This document shows positions 44,060 to 56,366 of a DNA stretch of 64,000 bases, piece after piece. The position numbers and the translations under genes were made by a program. Source of the DNA: Rana temporaria (Eukaryota; Chordata; Amphibia; Anura; Ranidae); NCBI RefSeq assembly GCF_905171775.1, contig NC_053492.1, positions 275,941,438 through 276,005,437 on the forward strand, in the 5' to 3' direction. How positions within the stretch are numbered: the first letter of the stretch is position 1; each line of letters starts with the position of its first letter. Below the pieces are notes generated by a model. The model saw only the letters and a list, made by a program, of their open reading frames with translations, ran no database searches and had not been told where the DNA came from.

Positions 44060-45031
44060 TTAACTACTTGCCGACCTGCCACCATCATTCTACGGTGGCA
44101 GGTTGGCTCTCCTGTGCGAGAGCCCGTAGCTCTACGTCGGCTCTCTCGCAGGGAACTAGCCGCGCGCCCCCTGCTCGCCCCCGACTCCCGTGTGCGTGCC
44201 CGGCGGGCGCGATCGCCGCCGGGGACACGCGATCGCTCGTTACAGAGCGGGGACCGGGAGCTGTGTGTGTAAACACACAGCTCCCGGTCCTGTCAGAGGG
44301 GGAAATGCTGATCCCCTGTTCATACAATGTATGAACAGAAGATCAGTGATTTCCCCTAGTGAGGCCACCCCCCCACAGTAAGAACACACCCAGGGACATA
44401 CTTAACCCCTTCCCCGCCCCCTAGTGTTAACCCCTTCACTGCCAGTGGCATTTTTATAGTAATCCAATGCATTTTTATAGCACTGATCGCTATAAAAATG
44501 CCAATGGTCCCAAAAATGTGTCAAAAGTGTCCGAAGTCCATAATGTCGCAGTACCGAAAAAAATCACTGATCGCCGCCATTACTAGTAAAAAAAAAAATA
44601 TTAATAAAAATGCCATAAAAATACCCCCTATTTTGTAAACGCTATAACTTTTGCGCAAACCAATCAATAAACGCTTATTGCGATTTTTTTTACGAAAGAT
44701 ATGTAAAAGAATACGTATCGGCCTAAACTGAGGAAAAAAATAGTTTTTTTATATATTTTTGGGGGGATATGTATTACAGCAAAAAGTAAAAAATATTCAT
44801 TTTTTTCAAAAATGTCGCTCTATTTTTGTTTATAGCGCAAAAACTAAAAACCGCAGAGGTAATAAAATACCACCAAAAGAAAGCTCTATTTGTGGGAAAA
44901 AAAGGATGCCAATTTTGTTTGGGAGCCACATCGCACGACCGCGCAATTGTCAGTTAAAGCGACGCAGTGCCGAATCGCAAAAAGTACTCTGGTCTTTGAC
45001 CAGCAATATGGTCCGGGGGTTAAGTGGTTAA
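44060..45031. mobile_element. TTAA-bounded repeat family, near-complete copy
   Basis: It starts TTAACTACTTGCCGACC and ends GGGTTAAGTGGTTAA. It carries the whole family order: a GC-rich left third, GTAAGAACACACCC, GCATTTTTATAGCACTGATC, CGCCATTACTAGTAAAAA, GCGCAAACCAATCAATAAAC, AGAATACGTATCGGCC, GTCGCTCTATTTTTGTTTAT and GACGCAGTGCCGAATCGC. The borders are TTAA. It directly follows the truncated TTAA copy at 42733-44059. It encodes nothing. Confidence 0.8.
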
Positions 45032-45220
45032 TTAAGCTTTGCCAAAAAGAAACCTGGAAGATGATTTCTTTCTATGCTGAGCTGCACCAGATTTAACATC
45101 ATCCAGTTTTAGTAAATTAATCCCACTGTTCTCTATCTCTGGAGGAACTGTGTTGTCACCCTAGACTGCACCCCGATTTGAACTACAAATACCTTTTCCT
45201 CTCCTCACCATCAGTAGTTC
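45032..45220. other. Unassigned spacer
   Basis: No feature recognised. Confidence 0.3.
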
Positions 45221-45448
45221 AGGCTTGGTTCACACCTATGCAGGTTGCAGTTTGCATATTCCGGATTCATTTTGCATTTTTCATCCATTGAAGTCTATGG
45301 AACCAAAAACTGGAAAAAGGTCCCTGGCCCTTTCCATAAAATGCGCAGATGTGAACATGACCCATAGGAAACCATGTTAAAAGGACTGTAGTGTGTTTCT
45401 GAAAAACTGAAATTGCACTAAAAAAATGCATAGATGTGAACAAGGCCT
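45221..45448. mobile_element. AGGCTTGGTTCACACCTATG MITE
   Basis: It starts AGGCTTGGTTCACACCTATG and ends AGATGTGAACAAGGCCT, an imperfect inverted terminus. It shares its TTCACACCTATGCA phrase with the element at 45547. Noncoding. Confidence 0.6.
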
Positions 45449-45546
45449 TAGTACAGTAGTTCACAGAAAATAGCTGAGAAGCTATTACATTGTTTGAGAT
45501 TTCAGTTCAGTGCACATAAAGTTACAAGGACATTGGAATGTTGGTC

Positions 45547-45801
45547 AGGCTCGATTCACACCTATGCATGTTACTTTTGCTGTGATTTTTGCTGTGCTTG
45601 CTGCGTTATTCGGCATGCGATTTTACTGCATTTTTTCTGCGATTTGCGGGGTTGTTTTTGTTTTTTTTTAGCCGCCAATTATTTTTTTTTACATTTCCTT
45701 TAACAACAAGCTAAAAACAGGTTAAAATAGGAACCCATGTTAAAAAATTTCCCTGCATTTCTGCAAAATGCACCAAAAAACGCATTAGTGTGAATCGAGC
45801 C
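45547..45801. mobile_element. AGGCTCGATTCACACCTATG MITE
   Basis: It starts AGGCTCGATTCACACCTATG and ends AGTGTGAATCGAGCCT. The ends are perfectly inverted over about 13 bp. T-rich interior, no coding. It lies about 100 bp from the related element at 45221-45448. Confidence 0.75.
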
Positions 45802-46757
45802 TAAGATGATAAGGTATTTTTCTGTAGTAACAGTAAAAAAACGTAGGTGTAGTGGATGCATTTTTTTTTTTCAGACTAAGGACTGGTAAGCTTCAATATA
45901 TAAAAATATGATTCTTGGGTTTAGATATATTTAAAATGCTTGCAAATTTCCATATGTAAGGCTATTAGACTTCTAAAGAGGAGGAATATTACTTGATGGC
46001 AGTTCAACATTTAGGCAAACAAGAAGACTACAGTCCAATGCATTCCCCATTCATTCTAAACTTAATTTATTTGATAATTAGTTTCAATTTTAGTGCCATT
46101 CCACTTACAATTTCAGGGAGCTAATATGGGGCGAGGCTTGTTGTAAATTGTATAAAACATTTCATGGATAGCTGAGAGAAATTTGCAATCTGAATCATTG
46201 ACCCTTTCTGTGAAAACCTTAATGACATTCTGATCATTTAGGATGGGTCTACAAAATTCCCACTAGAAATAGTTTATAGCATATTAGGAGCTAATGTGAT
46301 ATTACATTCACGCATTTGATTGATGCTGTGTATCTATTATTTTGGGATGAAAAGTATTTCATGACCTTGAAGGCTATTGTATGTGCAGGAACCATTTAAA
46401 CCCACAGCTGGTATTGTGTGGCCCCCATGCTGACAGTAATCATTTTCCTAGAAATAATATCTCATTGAACCAGTTCTGCAACCTAAGAAGAGGACAATTT
46501 AGATCAGAGCAGCATTTAACAAAACACATTTTAGGGAAGGGCATAATGAAGGGATAAGATCAACCCTACTCAATGTAGTCCAAAGAATAACAGAGCAATC
46601 ATATGCTAGAAATCAATCTTATTTATGGTCTACATTGTAAATCATAAAATAGCTAAATGTTAGAAAAAAATATCTGTGATGAATAAACACAAATCTTGTT
46701 CATTACAGTTAAGTGCACAGTTAAATATGTATATGTGAATTGTTTCACCTTTAAACA
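45802..46757. other. Unassigned AT-rich stretch
   Basis: No gene or repeat family recognised. Confidence 0.4.
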
Positions 46758-47648
46758 GCTTATGGACCACCGCATTACTATCTACGTCGACAGAATGGCA
46801 CGGGCAGGCAAATGGGCATACCCGTACGTCCCTTTAAATTTGCCACCCAGCGGGCATGCGTGCACACCGCCGTGTCCAACCTGACTGCGGCCGTGGGTCC
46901 TGGGAATTCGATGTTCCCAGGCGGCCCGCGATTGCGGTCGGTAAGGGCAGAACAGGGGAATGCCTTTGTAACCAAAGCATTCCCCTATTCTGCCTAGTGA
47001 CACTGTCACCGATGACCGTCCCCTGTGATCTGGGACGGTCATCAGTGATGTGTCACGTGTAGCCACACCCCCTAACAGTAAGAATCACTCCCTAGGAAAC
47101 ACTTAACCCCTGCAGCGCCACCCAGTGGTTAACCCCTTCACTGTCAGTGTCATTTTTACAGTAATCAGTGCATTTTTTTCAATGACAATGGTCCCAAAAT
47201 GGTGTCAAAAGTGTCCGATGTGCCGCCATAATGTCACAGTCATGATAAAAATCACTGATTCCCGCCATAACTAGTAAAACAAAAATATTAATAAAAATGC
47301 CATAAAACAGTCCCCTTATTTTATAGAAGCTATAAATGCTTATTGCGATTTTTTTACCAAAAATATGTAGAAGAATATGTATCAGCCTAAACTGAGGTAA
47401 AACATGTTTTTATATATATATATATATATATATATTGGGGATATTTATTATAGCAAAAAGTAAAAAATATTGAATCTATTTCAAAATTGTCGCTCTATTT
47501 GTGTTTATAGCCCAAAAAAAAGGCAATCAACTATGTTTGGGAACCACATTGCACAACCGCGCAATTGTCAGTTAAAGTGACGCAGTGCCGAATCGCAAAA
47601 AGTGGCCCGGTCTTTGACCACCAAAATGGCCCGGGGCTGAAGTGGTGA
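46758..47648. mobile_element. TTAA-type repeat family copy with decayed ends
   Basis: It begins CTTATGGACCACCGCATTAC and ends GGGCTGAAGTGGTGAA, so the terminal TTAA and flanks have decayed. It shares GTAAGAATCACTCCC, TTAACCCCTTCACTGTCAG, CAATGGTCCCAAAA, AAAATATGTAGAAGAATA and GACGCAGTGCCGAATCGC with the other copies. A (TA)n tract of about 24 bp is at 47411-47434. The left third has hairpins (GAACAGGGGAATGCC / GCATTCCCC and GACGGTCATC pairs). Noncoding. Confidence 0.7.
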
Positions 47649-48356
47649 AAATATATGTAATTCTGTTTAGCATCTCTTATAATGCAAACCCCTGCCGTGC
47701 TACATATTCAGACAGATGACATCACTATTTCATTTGTCACCTTTTTCTTATTCTTAATTAGACTTATTTGTTCTTCACACAGCATATTTAAAAGAAAGTC
47801 ATACAATGCACTTGAACAAAATATACATGACTTGGTTTTCTACCCCTTGTCCATCACTCGCTACTTTGTAAATGAATGCAAATGACTTTGATTTGGCTCT
47901 CTTCCAATGGATTTTCCATGGAGTTAAATAGATACATATTTTAGATTTTATTGGTGCTCTCAATTGTTCTTCAGTTATCATACTGCATAGTTTGATTTAC
48001 ATTTTTCAATTTTTTACTTTTACTAAACATGTGTACCTGCTGGAAAATGTATGGGTAAAGTTTGGCTTTAAATTGGGTATTGGGCAGTTGCATATCCCTT
48101 TATATAAGACTAACCTAACTGCCATTTACGTATAAGTAAACAGGGTCTTGTATACTCTGCAGTCGTCTCTTGGGTTATAGAATTCCTTCCCCACTGTTGT
48201 GAAAATTATATGGGAAGGTATTTGTAGGATCATTTTAGTGACAAAACATGTAGAAAATATTTAGAATTTCATGAGATGTCATGTATTTTTATTATTATTA
48301 TTATTATTTTGCCCTGACATGCAATTTAATATAAGAAAATTCTAAACACATGTAAT
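47649..48356. other. Unassigned AT-rich stretch
   Basis: No gene recognised. It has an (ATT)n tract at about 48288-48309. Confidence 0.35.
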
Positions 48357-48557
48357 GGGGGTTATTTTTCAAAAGGCAAATCCACGTTGCACTTGGAAGA
48401 GCAGTCCCTGTAGATCTAAGGGAAATATCTGAAATGTTATCATCCAATCATGTGCAAGCTAAAATGCTGCTTTTTTATTTCCTTGCGTGTCCCCCTCAGA
48501 TCTACAGCGACTGAATTTCCAAGTACAAAGTGGATTTGCCTTTAGTAAATAACACCC
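48357..48557. mobile_element. GGGGGTTATTT MITE, copy 3
   Basis: It starts GGGGGTTATTTTTCAAAAGG and ends GTAAATAACACCC. It carries the CATCCAATCATGTGCAAGC core of copies 1 and 2 but is internally deleted to 201 bp and more diverged. The Tc1 element begins four bases to its right. Confidence 0.75.
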
Positions 48558-48561
48558 ATTA

Positions 48562-49745
48562 TCTCACAAAAGTGAGTACACCCCTCACATTTTTGTAAAT
48601 ATTTTATTATACCTTTTCATGTGACAACACTGAAGTAATGGCACTTTGCTACAATGTAAAGTAGTGAATGCACAGCTTGCATAACAGTGTAAATTTGCTG
48701 TCCCCTCAAAATAACTCAACACGCAGCCATTAATGTGTAAACTGCTGGCAACATAAGTTAGTACACCCCTAAGTGAAAATGACCAAATTGGGCCCAAAGT
48801 GTTAATATTTTGTGTGGCCACCATTATTTTCCAGCACTGCCTTAACCCTCTTGGGCATGGAGTTCACCAGAGCTTCACAGGTTGCCACTGGAATCCTCTT
48901 CTATTCCTCCATGACGACATCACAGAGCTGGTGGATATAAGAGACCTTGTGCACCACCCCCTTCCATCTGAGGATGCCCCATAGATGCTCAATAGGGTTT
49001 AGGTCTGGAGACATGCTTAGCCAGTCCATCACCTTTACCCTCAGCTTCTTTAGCAAGACAGTGGTTGCCTTGGAGGTGTGTTTAGGGTTGTTATCTTATT
49101 TGAATACTGCCCTGCAGTGCATTGTCTGGGAGGGGATCATGCTCTGCTTCAGTATGTCACAGTACATGTTGGCATTCATGGTTCCATTAATGAACTGTAG
49201 CTCCCCAGTGCCAGCAGCACTCATGCAGTCCCAGACCTTGACTGTAGATAAGACACACTTGTCTTTATACACCTCACCTGCCGACACACGATTGACACCA
49301 TCTGAACCAAATAAGTTTATCTTGGTCTTATCAGACCACAGGACATGGTTCCAGTAACCCATGTCCTTAGACTGCTTGTCTTCAGCAAACTGTTTGTGGG
49401 CTTTCTTGTGCATCATCTTTAGAAGAGGCTTTCTTCTGGGATGACAGCCATGCAGAAAATTTTTGATGACAGGCTGACCCCTCCACCCCCTCAACCTCTG
49501 CAGCAATGCTGGCAGCACATCTGTCTATTTCCCAAAGACAACCTCTGAATATGATGCAGAACACAAGCACTCAACTTATTTGGTCAACCATGGGAGGCCT
49601 GTTCTGAGTGGAACCTGTCCTGTTAAACTGCTGTATGTTCTTGGCCACCATGCTGCCACCATGCTGCAGATCAGTTTCAGAGTCTTGGCAATCTTCTTAT
49701 AGCCTAGGCCACCTTTATGTAAAGCAACAATTATTTTTTTAGATC
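48562..49745 (-). pseudogene. Tc1-like DNA transposon with broken transposase
   Basis: Tc1 transposases excise and insert TA-flanked DNA with a DDE catalytic core. The left edge follows a TA (48560-48561) and reads TCTCACAAAAGTGAGTACAC, a terminal-repeat-like sequence. On the minus strand the protein includes GYKKIAKTL (near 49690), then HKQFAEDKQSKDMG and YWNHVLWSDKTKINLFG (first catalytic Asp), VKVWDCMSAAGTGELQFING. After a break, KATTVLLKKLRVKVMDW and MSPDLNPIEHLWG (final catalytic Glu) follow, then MPKRVKAVLE. The second catalytic Asp lies where the frame is disturbed. Stops and frame shifts are present and the N-terminal DNA-binding part is truncated near 49745, with no right terminal repeat. 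It is a dead copy, certain as to family. Confidence 0.85.
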
Positions 49746-50723
49746 CCCAGAAAACATACTAGGTGATCCCACCAGAGATCTTGTGAGCTACTTGATAGAT
49801 GCAGCACAGTGAGTACTGCACCCTAGGACAGAAAATGTATTACTGCCAGGGATATCAGTTGAAAATAAAGAAGAAAATATATATATACAATTTAGTGTAG
49901 GGAGTAAACCAAAGAAGTCCCAACATACTTTACATGCTAAATATATGAGCAATAAAGAGATGATGGTTCATGAGTAAGAATAAAATGTGATTAATTTTCA
50001 CAGGGTCTTTTGGTTCATTGCTCTCCTGATGGGAAAGACACTTTTAAAGAGATTCCATTTCTGCAAACTGCATGTGATGCACCTATTTATATTCAAATAG
50101 ATAGTGTCAGGGATTGTTTATTATGTAGTTTAATCATCAATTTTTCTATTACGTGTTCCTTTTAAAACAACAATGTAGCTTTTGCATTTTATTTGCCACA
50201 GATATTGTATTGTCTTCATTTGTTCTACATAAAAAACTTTTATTGTGACATTTATGGAGTTTAAGAGTTGAAGGTCTTTTATGTTATTTAATGGGAATGT
50301 CTCAATTTAGCTATAACCATAAACCTTTTTTAAACCATGAAAAAGGAGGACAACTTGTACAGCTCAAACTTTTATTGATTTAAAAATTTAGCAAAATAGT
50401 CAGCCATTTGACAATAAAATCTGTCCGATTCACTGCATTATAATTAAAGACCAGCTGGAGACTTGTACCTTTTTTATTTACCCTTTACAGTCAACCACAA
50501 ACATATGATTTTACACAGATTTTTGCATGGAAATGCCCTTTTTCTTCTTTTTTTTTTTTATGTGCTTTGTTGGGTCCTGCTCCAGTGTTCCAGGCCTGAT
50601 GGGTAATTCATAACACCTGTGTTTGGACCAAACCTTGAGCTCATGCCTAATCATCAAGTAACCTTTGTGCAAAAGAGTTATTATACTTCCTGATTTCCTT
50701 GTTTGTTGCTGACCTGAACGGAA
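49746..50723. other. Unassigned AT-rich stretch
   Basis: No gene recognised. Poly(T)/poly(A)-rich patches such as TTTTTCTTCTTTTTTTTTTTT near 50540. Confidence 0.35.
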
Positions 50724-50950
50724 CTGACTACTGTCTTTCCTACTGACTGTCCACAACCTCTGCCTGGATTGTCTACTCCCTTGCTTGGTACCTACCCATA
50801 ATCTCTTCTTGGACCTGACTATGCACCTCCCTACGTTCTGCCCATGATCTCTGCCTGGGCATGACTACTCTCTTTCCTGCTGTCTGCCCATGACCTTTGT
50901 CTAGGCCTGACCACTCTTATATCCAGCTGTTTGTGTGCAGTCTCTGCAGC
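50724..50950. repeat. ~46-bp imperfect minisatellite
   Basis: About five units of the type TGACTACTCTCTTTCCTGCT / GTCTGCCCATGACCTTTGTC follow one another at 46-bp spacing with strong divergence. Similar in flavour to 18930-19030. Possibly the interior of a retroelement LTR. Confidence 0.6.
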
Positions 50951-51414
50951 ATAGCTGTTCTGTTCCTGCTATACCCTTGATGTTCAATTCTGATATCTGT
51001 GACCTGGTAACAGCTTGCAGAGGAGAAAACTTGGACAACCAGGGCTTCCAGCTCCACCATCAGAAATTCTGGTGAACACCAGTTGCCACATAGACTCCAT
51101 AGTATTTTCACATGTTTTCTAGTTTATATTTTTCTCTCAATTAAAAAAGAGGTTGGTAAATGAGTGCAATATCACAAACTAAAATTTATAAACAATTCAC
51201 AGGGTCAGGGCAATGACTCCCACTTTCTGTCTGAATGTTCAATCAGAAACAGTCTATTTGAAAATAAACTCTTTTTTGGAAAGCACATTTTTTTATGTTG
51301 GAAGTGTTTGTAAAACAAAAAAATATATATTTCAAAAATATGATTTAAAACCAGTTTTAAAATGTAACTAAAAAGAAAGAAAATAAATTGAGTACTTTTC
51401 TCTGAGCCCAAGTT
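50951..51414. other. Unassigned stretch
   Basis: No gene recognised. Confidence 0.35.
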
Positions 51415-51660
51415 CACATTAGGCTGACATGTCAAATCGCATGCCAAATCGGCAGCTACTGCCAGCAATGGCACCGTCTGAACCGGTGCAATGCCAACGT
51501 TGCGACTCCACACCGATTCCCAAAAGTAGTTTCTGTTCTACTTTTGGTGACTTCAGGGGTGATTTGAATAGACATCTGTGCATGAACCTATACAGAATTG
51601 CCGGTTTGAAAACGTGAGAGTCCAGTTGAATTCAAACCTGCATCAGTGTAAACCTAGGCT
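51415..51660. mobile_element. AAGTTCACATTAGGCTGACA MITE-like segment
   Basis: The left end GCCCAAGTTCACATTAGGCT and right end CAGTGTAAACCTAGGCT are inverted-type ends. The interior holds CAAAAGTAGTTTCTGTTCTA / ACTTTTGG, a short palindrome. No coding. Similar 'TTCACAC' ends mark other MITEs in the window. Confidence 0.5.
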
Positions 51661-51710
51661 GAAATTATAATTTTCCTAGAAAATGATACAGCTGTATTAA
51701 GGGGACTAAT

Positions 51711-52121
51711 GCCCTGTACACACGATCGGTTCGTCTGATGAAAATGGTCTTATGGATCATTTCATCGGACGAACCGATCGTGTGTGGGCCCCATCGTTTT
51801 TTTTCCCATCGGTGAAAAAACTTAGAGCCCGTTTTAAAATGATCTGATGGTTAAAAAACCAATAGAAAAAAATGATCGTCTGTGGGGAAATCCATCGGTC
51901 AAAAATCCACGCATGCTCAGAATCAAGTCGACGCATGCTCTGAAGCATTGAACTTCCTTTTTCTCTGCACGTCTTTGTGTTTTACGTCACCGCGTTGGAC
52001 ACGATCGGATTTTTAACTGATGGTGTGTAGGCAAGACTGATGAAAGTCAGCTTCATCGGATATCTGATGAAAAAATCCATCGGTCCGTTTTCATCGGATG
52101 AACCGATCGTGTGTACGTGGC
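51711..52121. mobile_element. GTACACACG-type MITE, complete copy 2
   Basis: It starts GCCCTGTACACACGATCGGT and ends CCGATCGTGTGTACGTGGC, inverted over at least 18 bp. The interior has GCATGCTCAGAATCAAGTCG, GACGCATGC and GTTTTACGTCACCGCGTTGG, matching 20875-21294. The outermost bases CTAAT...ATTAG are themselves inverted, so the exact border is ambiguous. About 411 bp, noncoding. Confidence 0.75.
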
Positions 52122-53518
52122 ATTAGGCTGGTAATAGATGGATTGAAATCCCAATCCATATATGACTGTTCTCATTTGTGAGAAATAATAACTAGTGCTT
52201 GAACAAATGATCAACTTCTTATAAACTGACTTGTAATGTAAAATTTCTGTTCGATCAGTGCTGCAGCCAATCGGCCAAAGTTTTGACCATTGTATTCTGA
52301 CAGTGGAGGATTCCCTCTGTCAGAATACAATAACATAACAGGGTGGATTCCTCTGTTCACTCCATTTGTGTAGATGAGGGAATACATTCAGTATTTTTTT
52401 TAATGTGTTTGCTGGCTGTTAGAAAAAAACTGACCCTTGTATGCTGGCTTTACTTTAGCATAATTTTCCAGATTAGATTTGAAATCCATTGATTTTAAAG
52501 GATAGTTGCTCATTAGCACTGATTATAACTTGTTTAGTAACCCCCCCCCCCCCCCCCAAAGCACTGCCTACATTTGATACTACTGATGATGTCAGCAAAG
52601 ACAATAGTATCTCTTTACTTTGACTGTTTATAAAAAAATCTCTATTTCTTCTATTTTGTTAAATACATGTGAAATAACAAGACAGTTTGTGATTCTGAGT
52701 ACTAAGGAGCTTATCTCATCTTTCGATAAGTGCAGGCCTTTATCACTGAAGTGCATCACAAGATAAAATGAAAATCCAGGCAATTGACTTATTAGAGCAT
52801 TTTGAACCCTGAAAATTGCTCCTGGTGCAAAATGATTTTACAGAAGAAATCACAGTAAACATTTCTAGTTAGACACTCTGTAAAAACACAAATTACACAG
52901 ACTGAAATCTGACTAATCTGTTTGAATTTTGCTGGAATGAGCCAATTATAGTAGAAATCTCACTCATGCACCTGAAAGCCATCTGTGGACAAACAACATT
53001 GAATGTGAAATGTTATCACTATGGATAAAAAATGTTGTGCAGTCAGTCAGTATGCTTTTCTACATTTCTGTTCTACGTTGCCATAACTGCTTCAGCTTTT
53101 AGCATTATTTTATTTGTACAAAGGGCAAATCTGTAATACTAATTCATTCTAATTTATACCTGTTCATATTTGTTATTAATTCCTACATGTTAAGTTTGTA
53201 AGTCCTGGTACACAGCAAGTTAAATTTGTGGCAGGTGAAGTATATTTAAATGATCATTATCGGATTTCATGTGTGTAAGAAAATGTTATTATTCAGTGTG
53301 GACTAATATTTATGTCTAAGTTAAAAATACAATAAAATTCACATTCTTTGTGTAGAAAAACATATGAAATGGTGGAAAATAGTATATGGAAAGCATAACG
53401 AAAAGTTTAATGTGCTAACATCCCAAAATATATTAACCCATTGATGCTGACGTAGCACATACAGTATACCCAGATAGCAAGGATAACTTGTCAAAAATTT
53501 GTGGCAGTGTTGAATTGT
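52122..53518. other. Unassigned AT-rich stretch
   Basis: No gene or family recognised. A pure C-run of 17 bases lies at 52541-52557. Confidence 0.4.
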
Positions 53519-53706
53519 AAGGCTGGCCATATATTATACAATTTTCTTGTACAACTTTCCTTTAGATTTACCAAAACCTTATAAAATTAAGTCAAACCTA
53601 AACACTTTCAATTTGTATGCAATCAGGCAGACTCTTGCACTACATAGTGGAAGTTAAATCTAAAGGAAATGTAATAAGAAAATTGTATAATGTATGGACA
53701 ACCTTA
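53519..53706. mobile_element. ~190-bp palindromic MITE, degraded relative of 40011-40194
   Basis: It starts AAGGCTGGCCATATATTATA and ends TATGGACAACCTT. Arms contain CAATTTTCTTGTAC and its complement, and the core has TTTGTATGCAATCAGGCAGA, shared with 40011-40194. It is followed at once by another left end (AGCCCCCATACACGCTATTA) at 53707. Confidence 0.7.
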
Positions 53707-53811
53707 AGCCCCCATACACGCTATTAGATTTTCTGCAGATTTTTGTCTTTGGGTTTACCAAAACCATGTAGTGCAAGGGCCTGCCTGATTGCATACAAAT
53801 TGAAATGCTTA
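53707..53811. mobile_element. Left half of a palindromic MITE
   Basis: AGCCCCCATACACGCTATTA and CTGCCTGATTGCATACAAAT are the left end and core (inverted) of the 40011-type family. The right half is cut off where the next MITE starts at 53812. Confidence 0.6.
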
Positions 53812-54478
53812 GGCCATGTACATCATTATGCGAAAATCAGAAGGATAACATTTGTAAGACGAGCTGTCTTCAGATTTTCGGGTTGTTAGTACGGTGCTTT
53901 AGATTTTACTTTTTCGTCAGACAAAAGCACACTATAAAATTTTTGTCAGATGTGAACTTAACATCTGATTTTGGGATGGTCAGTACAGAAATCATCACAC
54001 AAAGGTCAAAAGTAGTAACACGCATGCTCGGAATCAAGGAACGACTGGGAAGAGTTTGGTCTTGTAAACTACTGTTTCGTAATCTAGAATTAACATTCAT
54101 GACGCGACAATTGATGAAATGTCAAAAATGCAGTGCACATTCTCATCTTCTTAAATTAGATAATAATGAAGCTGCTTTGCTGGTGATACTGATGTAGTTA
54201 TGCCAAACAAATTTTAAAAGGCATTTGTTTTGTACTATCTGAAAATCGCAAATCAATGCTCATCAAACTTATACTAACATGAAATTAGCAGAAGGGGCCC
54301 AAAGGGTGGCGCTTGAGAAACTAACTTCCTCTTTATACTCTCATAGTACGTCACTACGTTTGTATTTGTGAAACGACAATTTGAGGATAGTTAGTATGCT
54401 AGACAAAATACAGCACATGCGCTTTTGACAAAAATCAGATGCTCGATCATACAACAATCAACCCGCGTGTACGAGGCC
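53812..54478. mobile_element. AGGCCATGTACATCATTATG MITE
   Basis: The left end TTAGGCCATGTACATCATTA and right end ACCCGCGTGTACGAGGCCTT are an imperfect inverted pair of the GTACGAGGCC style. The interior includes CACGCATGCTCGGAATCAAG, matching the GCATGCTCAGAATCAAG block of the GTACACACG family. An open frame crosses it but resembles no protein I know. Confidence 0.55.
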
Positions 54479-55526
54479 TTAACCACTTACGGACCACCCA
54501 CCGTCGTTATATGTCGGTACTTTGAAGAGGAATATCTTTGTTATGGCAGCAGCTAGCTATCATAACCTATTTATCCTCTTCTTCAGTGGGCGGTCCGCTT
54601 TCAGATAAAAGTTGTCTCTATGGCAGATTTGCCACAAAATCACTTTTACCAGTGGCGGGAGAGGGACCCCCCTCCCGCCACCCTCCCAATGCCCTCTGCC
54701 TCTTACCGAAGCTGCCGACAGCGGCGGAGGCGATCAAGTCCTGTCTCTAGTTAGAAATGGAGATGAGTGAGGGGAAGATGGCCCCCACCTGTCTCCATAC
54801 CATTGTCTGGTGGAAGTGATGTAAAAACGTCACTTCCGCCCATAGCTCTTAAAGAGACATTTGTTTTTTTGTTTTTTTCAAACAACCTTTTTTTTTGCAT
54901 TTTAGTGTAAATATGAGATCTGAGGTATTTTTGACCCCAGATCTCATATTTAAGGTCCTGTCATTCTTTATTTCTATTACAAGGGATGTTTACACTCCTT
55001 TTTTTTAAAGAAGAACAGTGTAAAAATAAAAAATACAATTAAAATGTAAATGCACCCTGTCCCGCCGAGCTCGCGTGCAGAAGCGATAGCATATAAGAGC
55101 AGAGCCCGCAATAAAAACTTTGTTCAAACCACACATGTGAGGTATCACCGTGATCATTGGACCGAGAGCAATAATGCTAGCCCTAGACCTCCTCTGTAAC
55201 TCAAAACATGCAACCTGTAGAATTTTTAAAACATTGCCTATGGAGATTTTTAACGATAATTTGTAAGCATGACATGTTAGATATCAATTTACTTGGCGTA
55301 ACATTGTCTTTCACAATATAAAACAATTGGGCTAATTTTACTGTTGTCTTATTTTTTTTATTAAAAAAAGTGTGCAAATACGGTGTGACTGAAAGTATTG
55401 CAGAAAGTATTGCAACGACCACCATTTTATTCCGTAGGGTGTTATACATTTTTTTTAATGTTTGGGGTTTCTAGCAAAAAAAGTGTTTTTATCTTTCAAA
55501 ACGAGGCTCTGGGCTGAAGTGGTTAA
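54479..55526. mobile_element. TTAA-bounded repeat, second subfamily, complete copy
   Basis: It starts TTAACCACTTACGGACCACC and ends GGGCTGAAGTGGTTAA, about 1,048 bp with TTAA at both ends. It contains GGTCCGCTTTCAGATAAAAG, CACCCTGTCCCGCCGAGC, ACCTCCTCTGTAACTC, GCAAATACGGTGTGACTG and CGTAGGGTGTTA. It is the best reference in the window for the copies at 6890-7345 and 25955-27330. Noncoding; it abuts another MITE at its left and a long inverted repeat at its right. Confidence 0.8.
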
Positions 55527-55527
55527 T

Positions 55528-56366
55528 GGATCCGACTTTGGCATGTGACTTGTGCTCTGATGATCTTGAAGAGGAATTCCACGCCCCCAAAAAATAGCAT
55601 GGGTTCCCCCTCCAAGAGCATACCAGGCCCTTCGGTCTGGTATGGATTTTAAGGGGAACCCCATGCCAAAAAAAACGCATGGGTGTTCCCATCAAATCCA
55701 TACCAGACCTTTATCCGAGCAAACAGCCTGGCAGGTCAGGACAGGGGGTGGGGACAAGCGAACGCCCCTTCTCCTGAACCATACCAGGCCGCATGCCCTC
55801 AACATGGGGGGGGTGCTTTGAGGCAGGGGGGACCTGTGCCCTCCCCTTCTCCGTTATCTTCTCCCTCTGTTCTTCTTCTGATGTTGATAAGACGCTCTCT
55901 CCTGCTCTAATGCTGTATGCATGGTGTGCCACTACTTATATTGGCATGAGGCGAGGTCACCGGAGTTCCCCACCAGCAGACCATGACAACCAATGGCCAG
56001 GGTTGTTGGGAAGAGGTCCTTGTCCTCATCCTCATGGGGACAAAATGCTTTGGGGTGGGGAGTGCAGGCCCCCCGCCTCAAAGCACCCACCCCCATGTTG
56101 AGGGCATGCGATCCGGTACAGTTCAGGAGGGGGGCGCTCACTCGTCCCCACCCCCTTTCCTAACCTGCCGTGCTGTGTTGCACGGATAAGGGTCTGGTAT
56201 GGATTTGGGGGGGACCACCATGCCGTTTTTTGGCGTGCGGGTTTCCCTTGAAATCCATGCCAGACCGAAGGGCCTGGTATGCTCTTAGAGGGGGAACCCA
56301 TGTCATTTTTAAATGTTCCCCTTCAAGATCATCAGAGCACAAGTCGCATGCCAAACTCGGATCAGT
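55528..56366. mobile_element. Long inverted repeat of the GGTATGGATTTTAA family
   Basis: The arm at 55528-55806 (TCCGACTTTGGCATGTGACT, GATGATCTTGAAGAGGAATT, GGTCTGGTATGGATTTTAAG, CCTTTATCCGAGCA) is repeated inverted at about 56088-56366. The spacer is about 280 bp and includes CTGTTCTTCTTCTGATG. The same GC-rich arm is at 26636-27030 and in the 28130-29848 element. Despite open frames, it has no intact gene. Confidence 0.75.

Noticed and set aside
53805..54197. 130-residue open frame
   Set aside because: It is inside a MITE with inverted ends, has no recognisable motifs, and similar MITE copies do not keep the frame.
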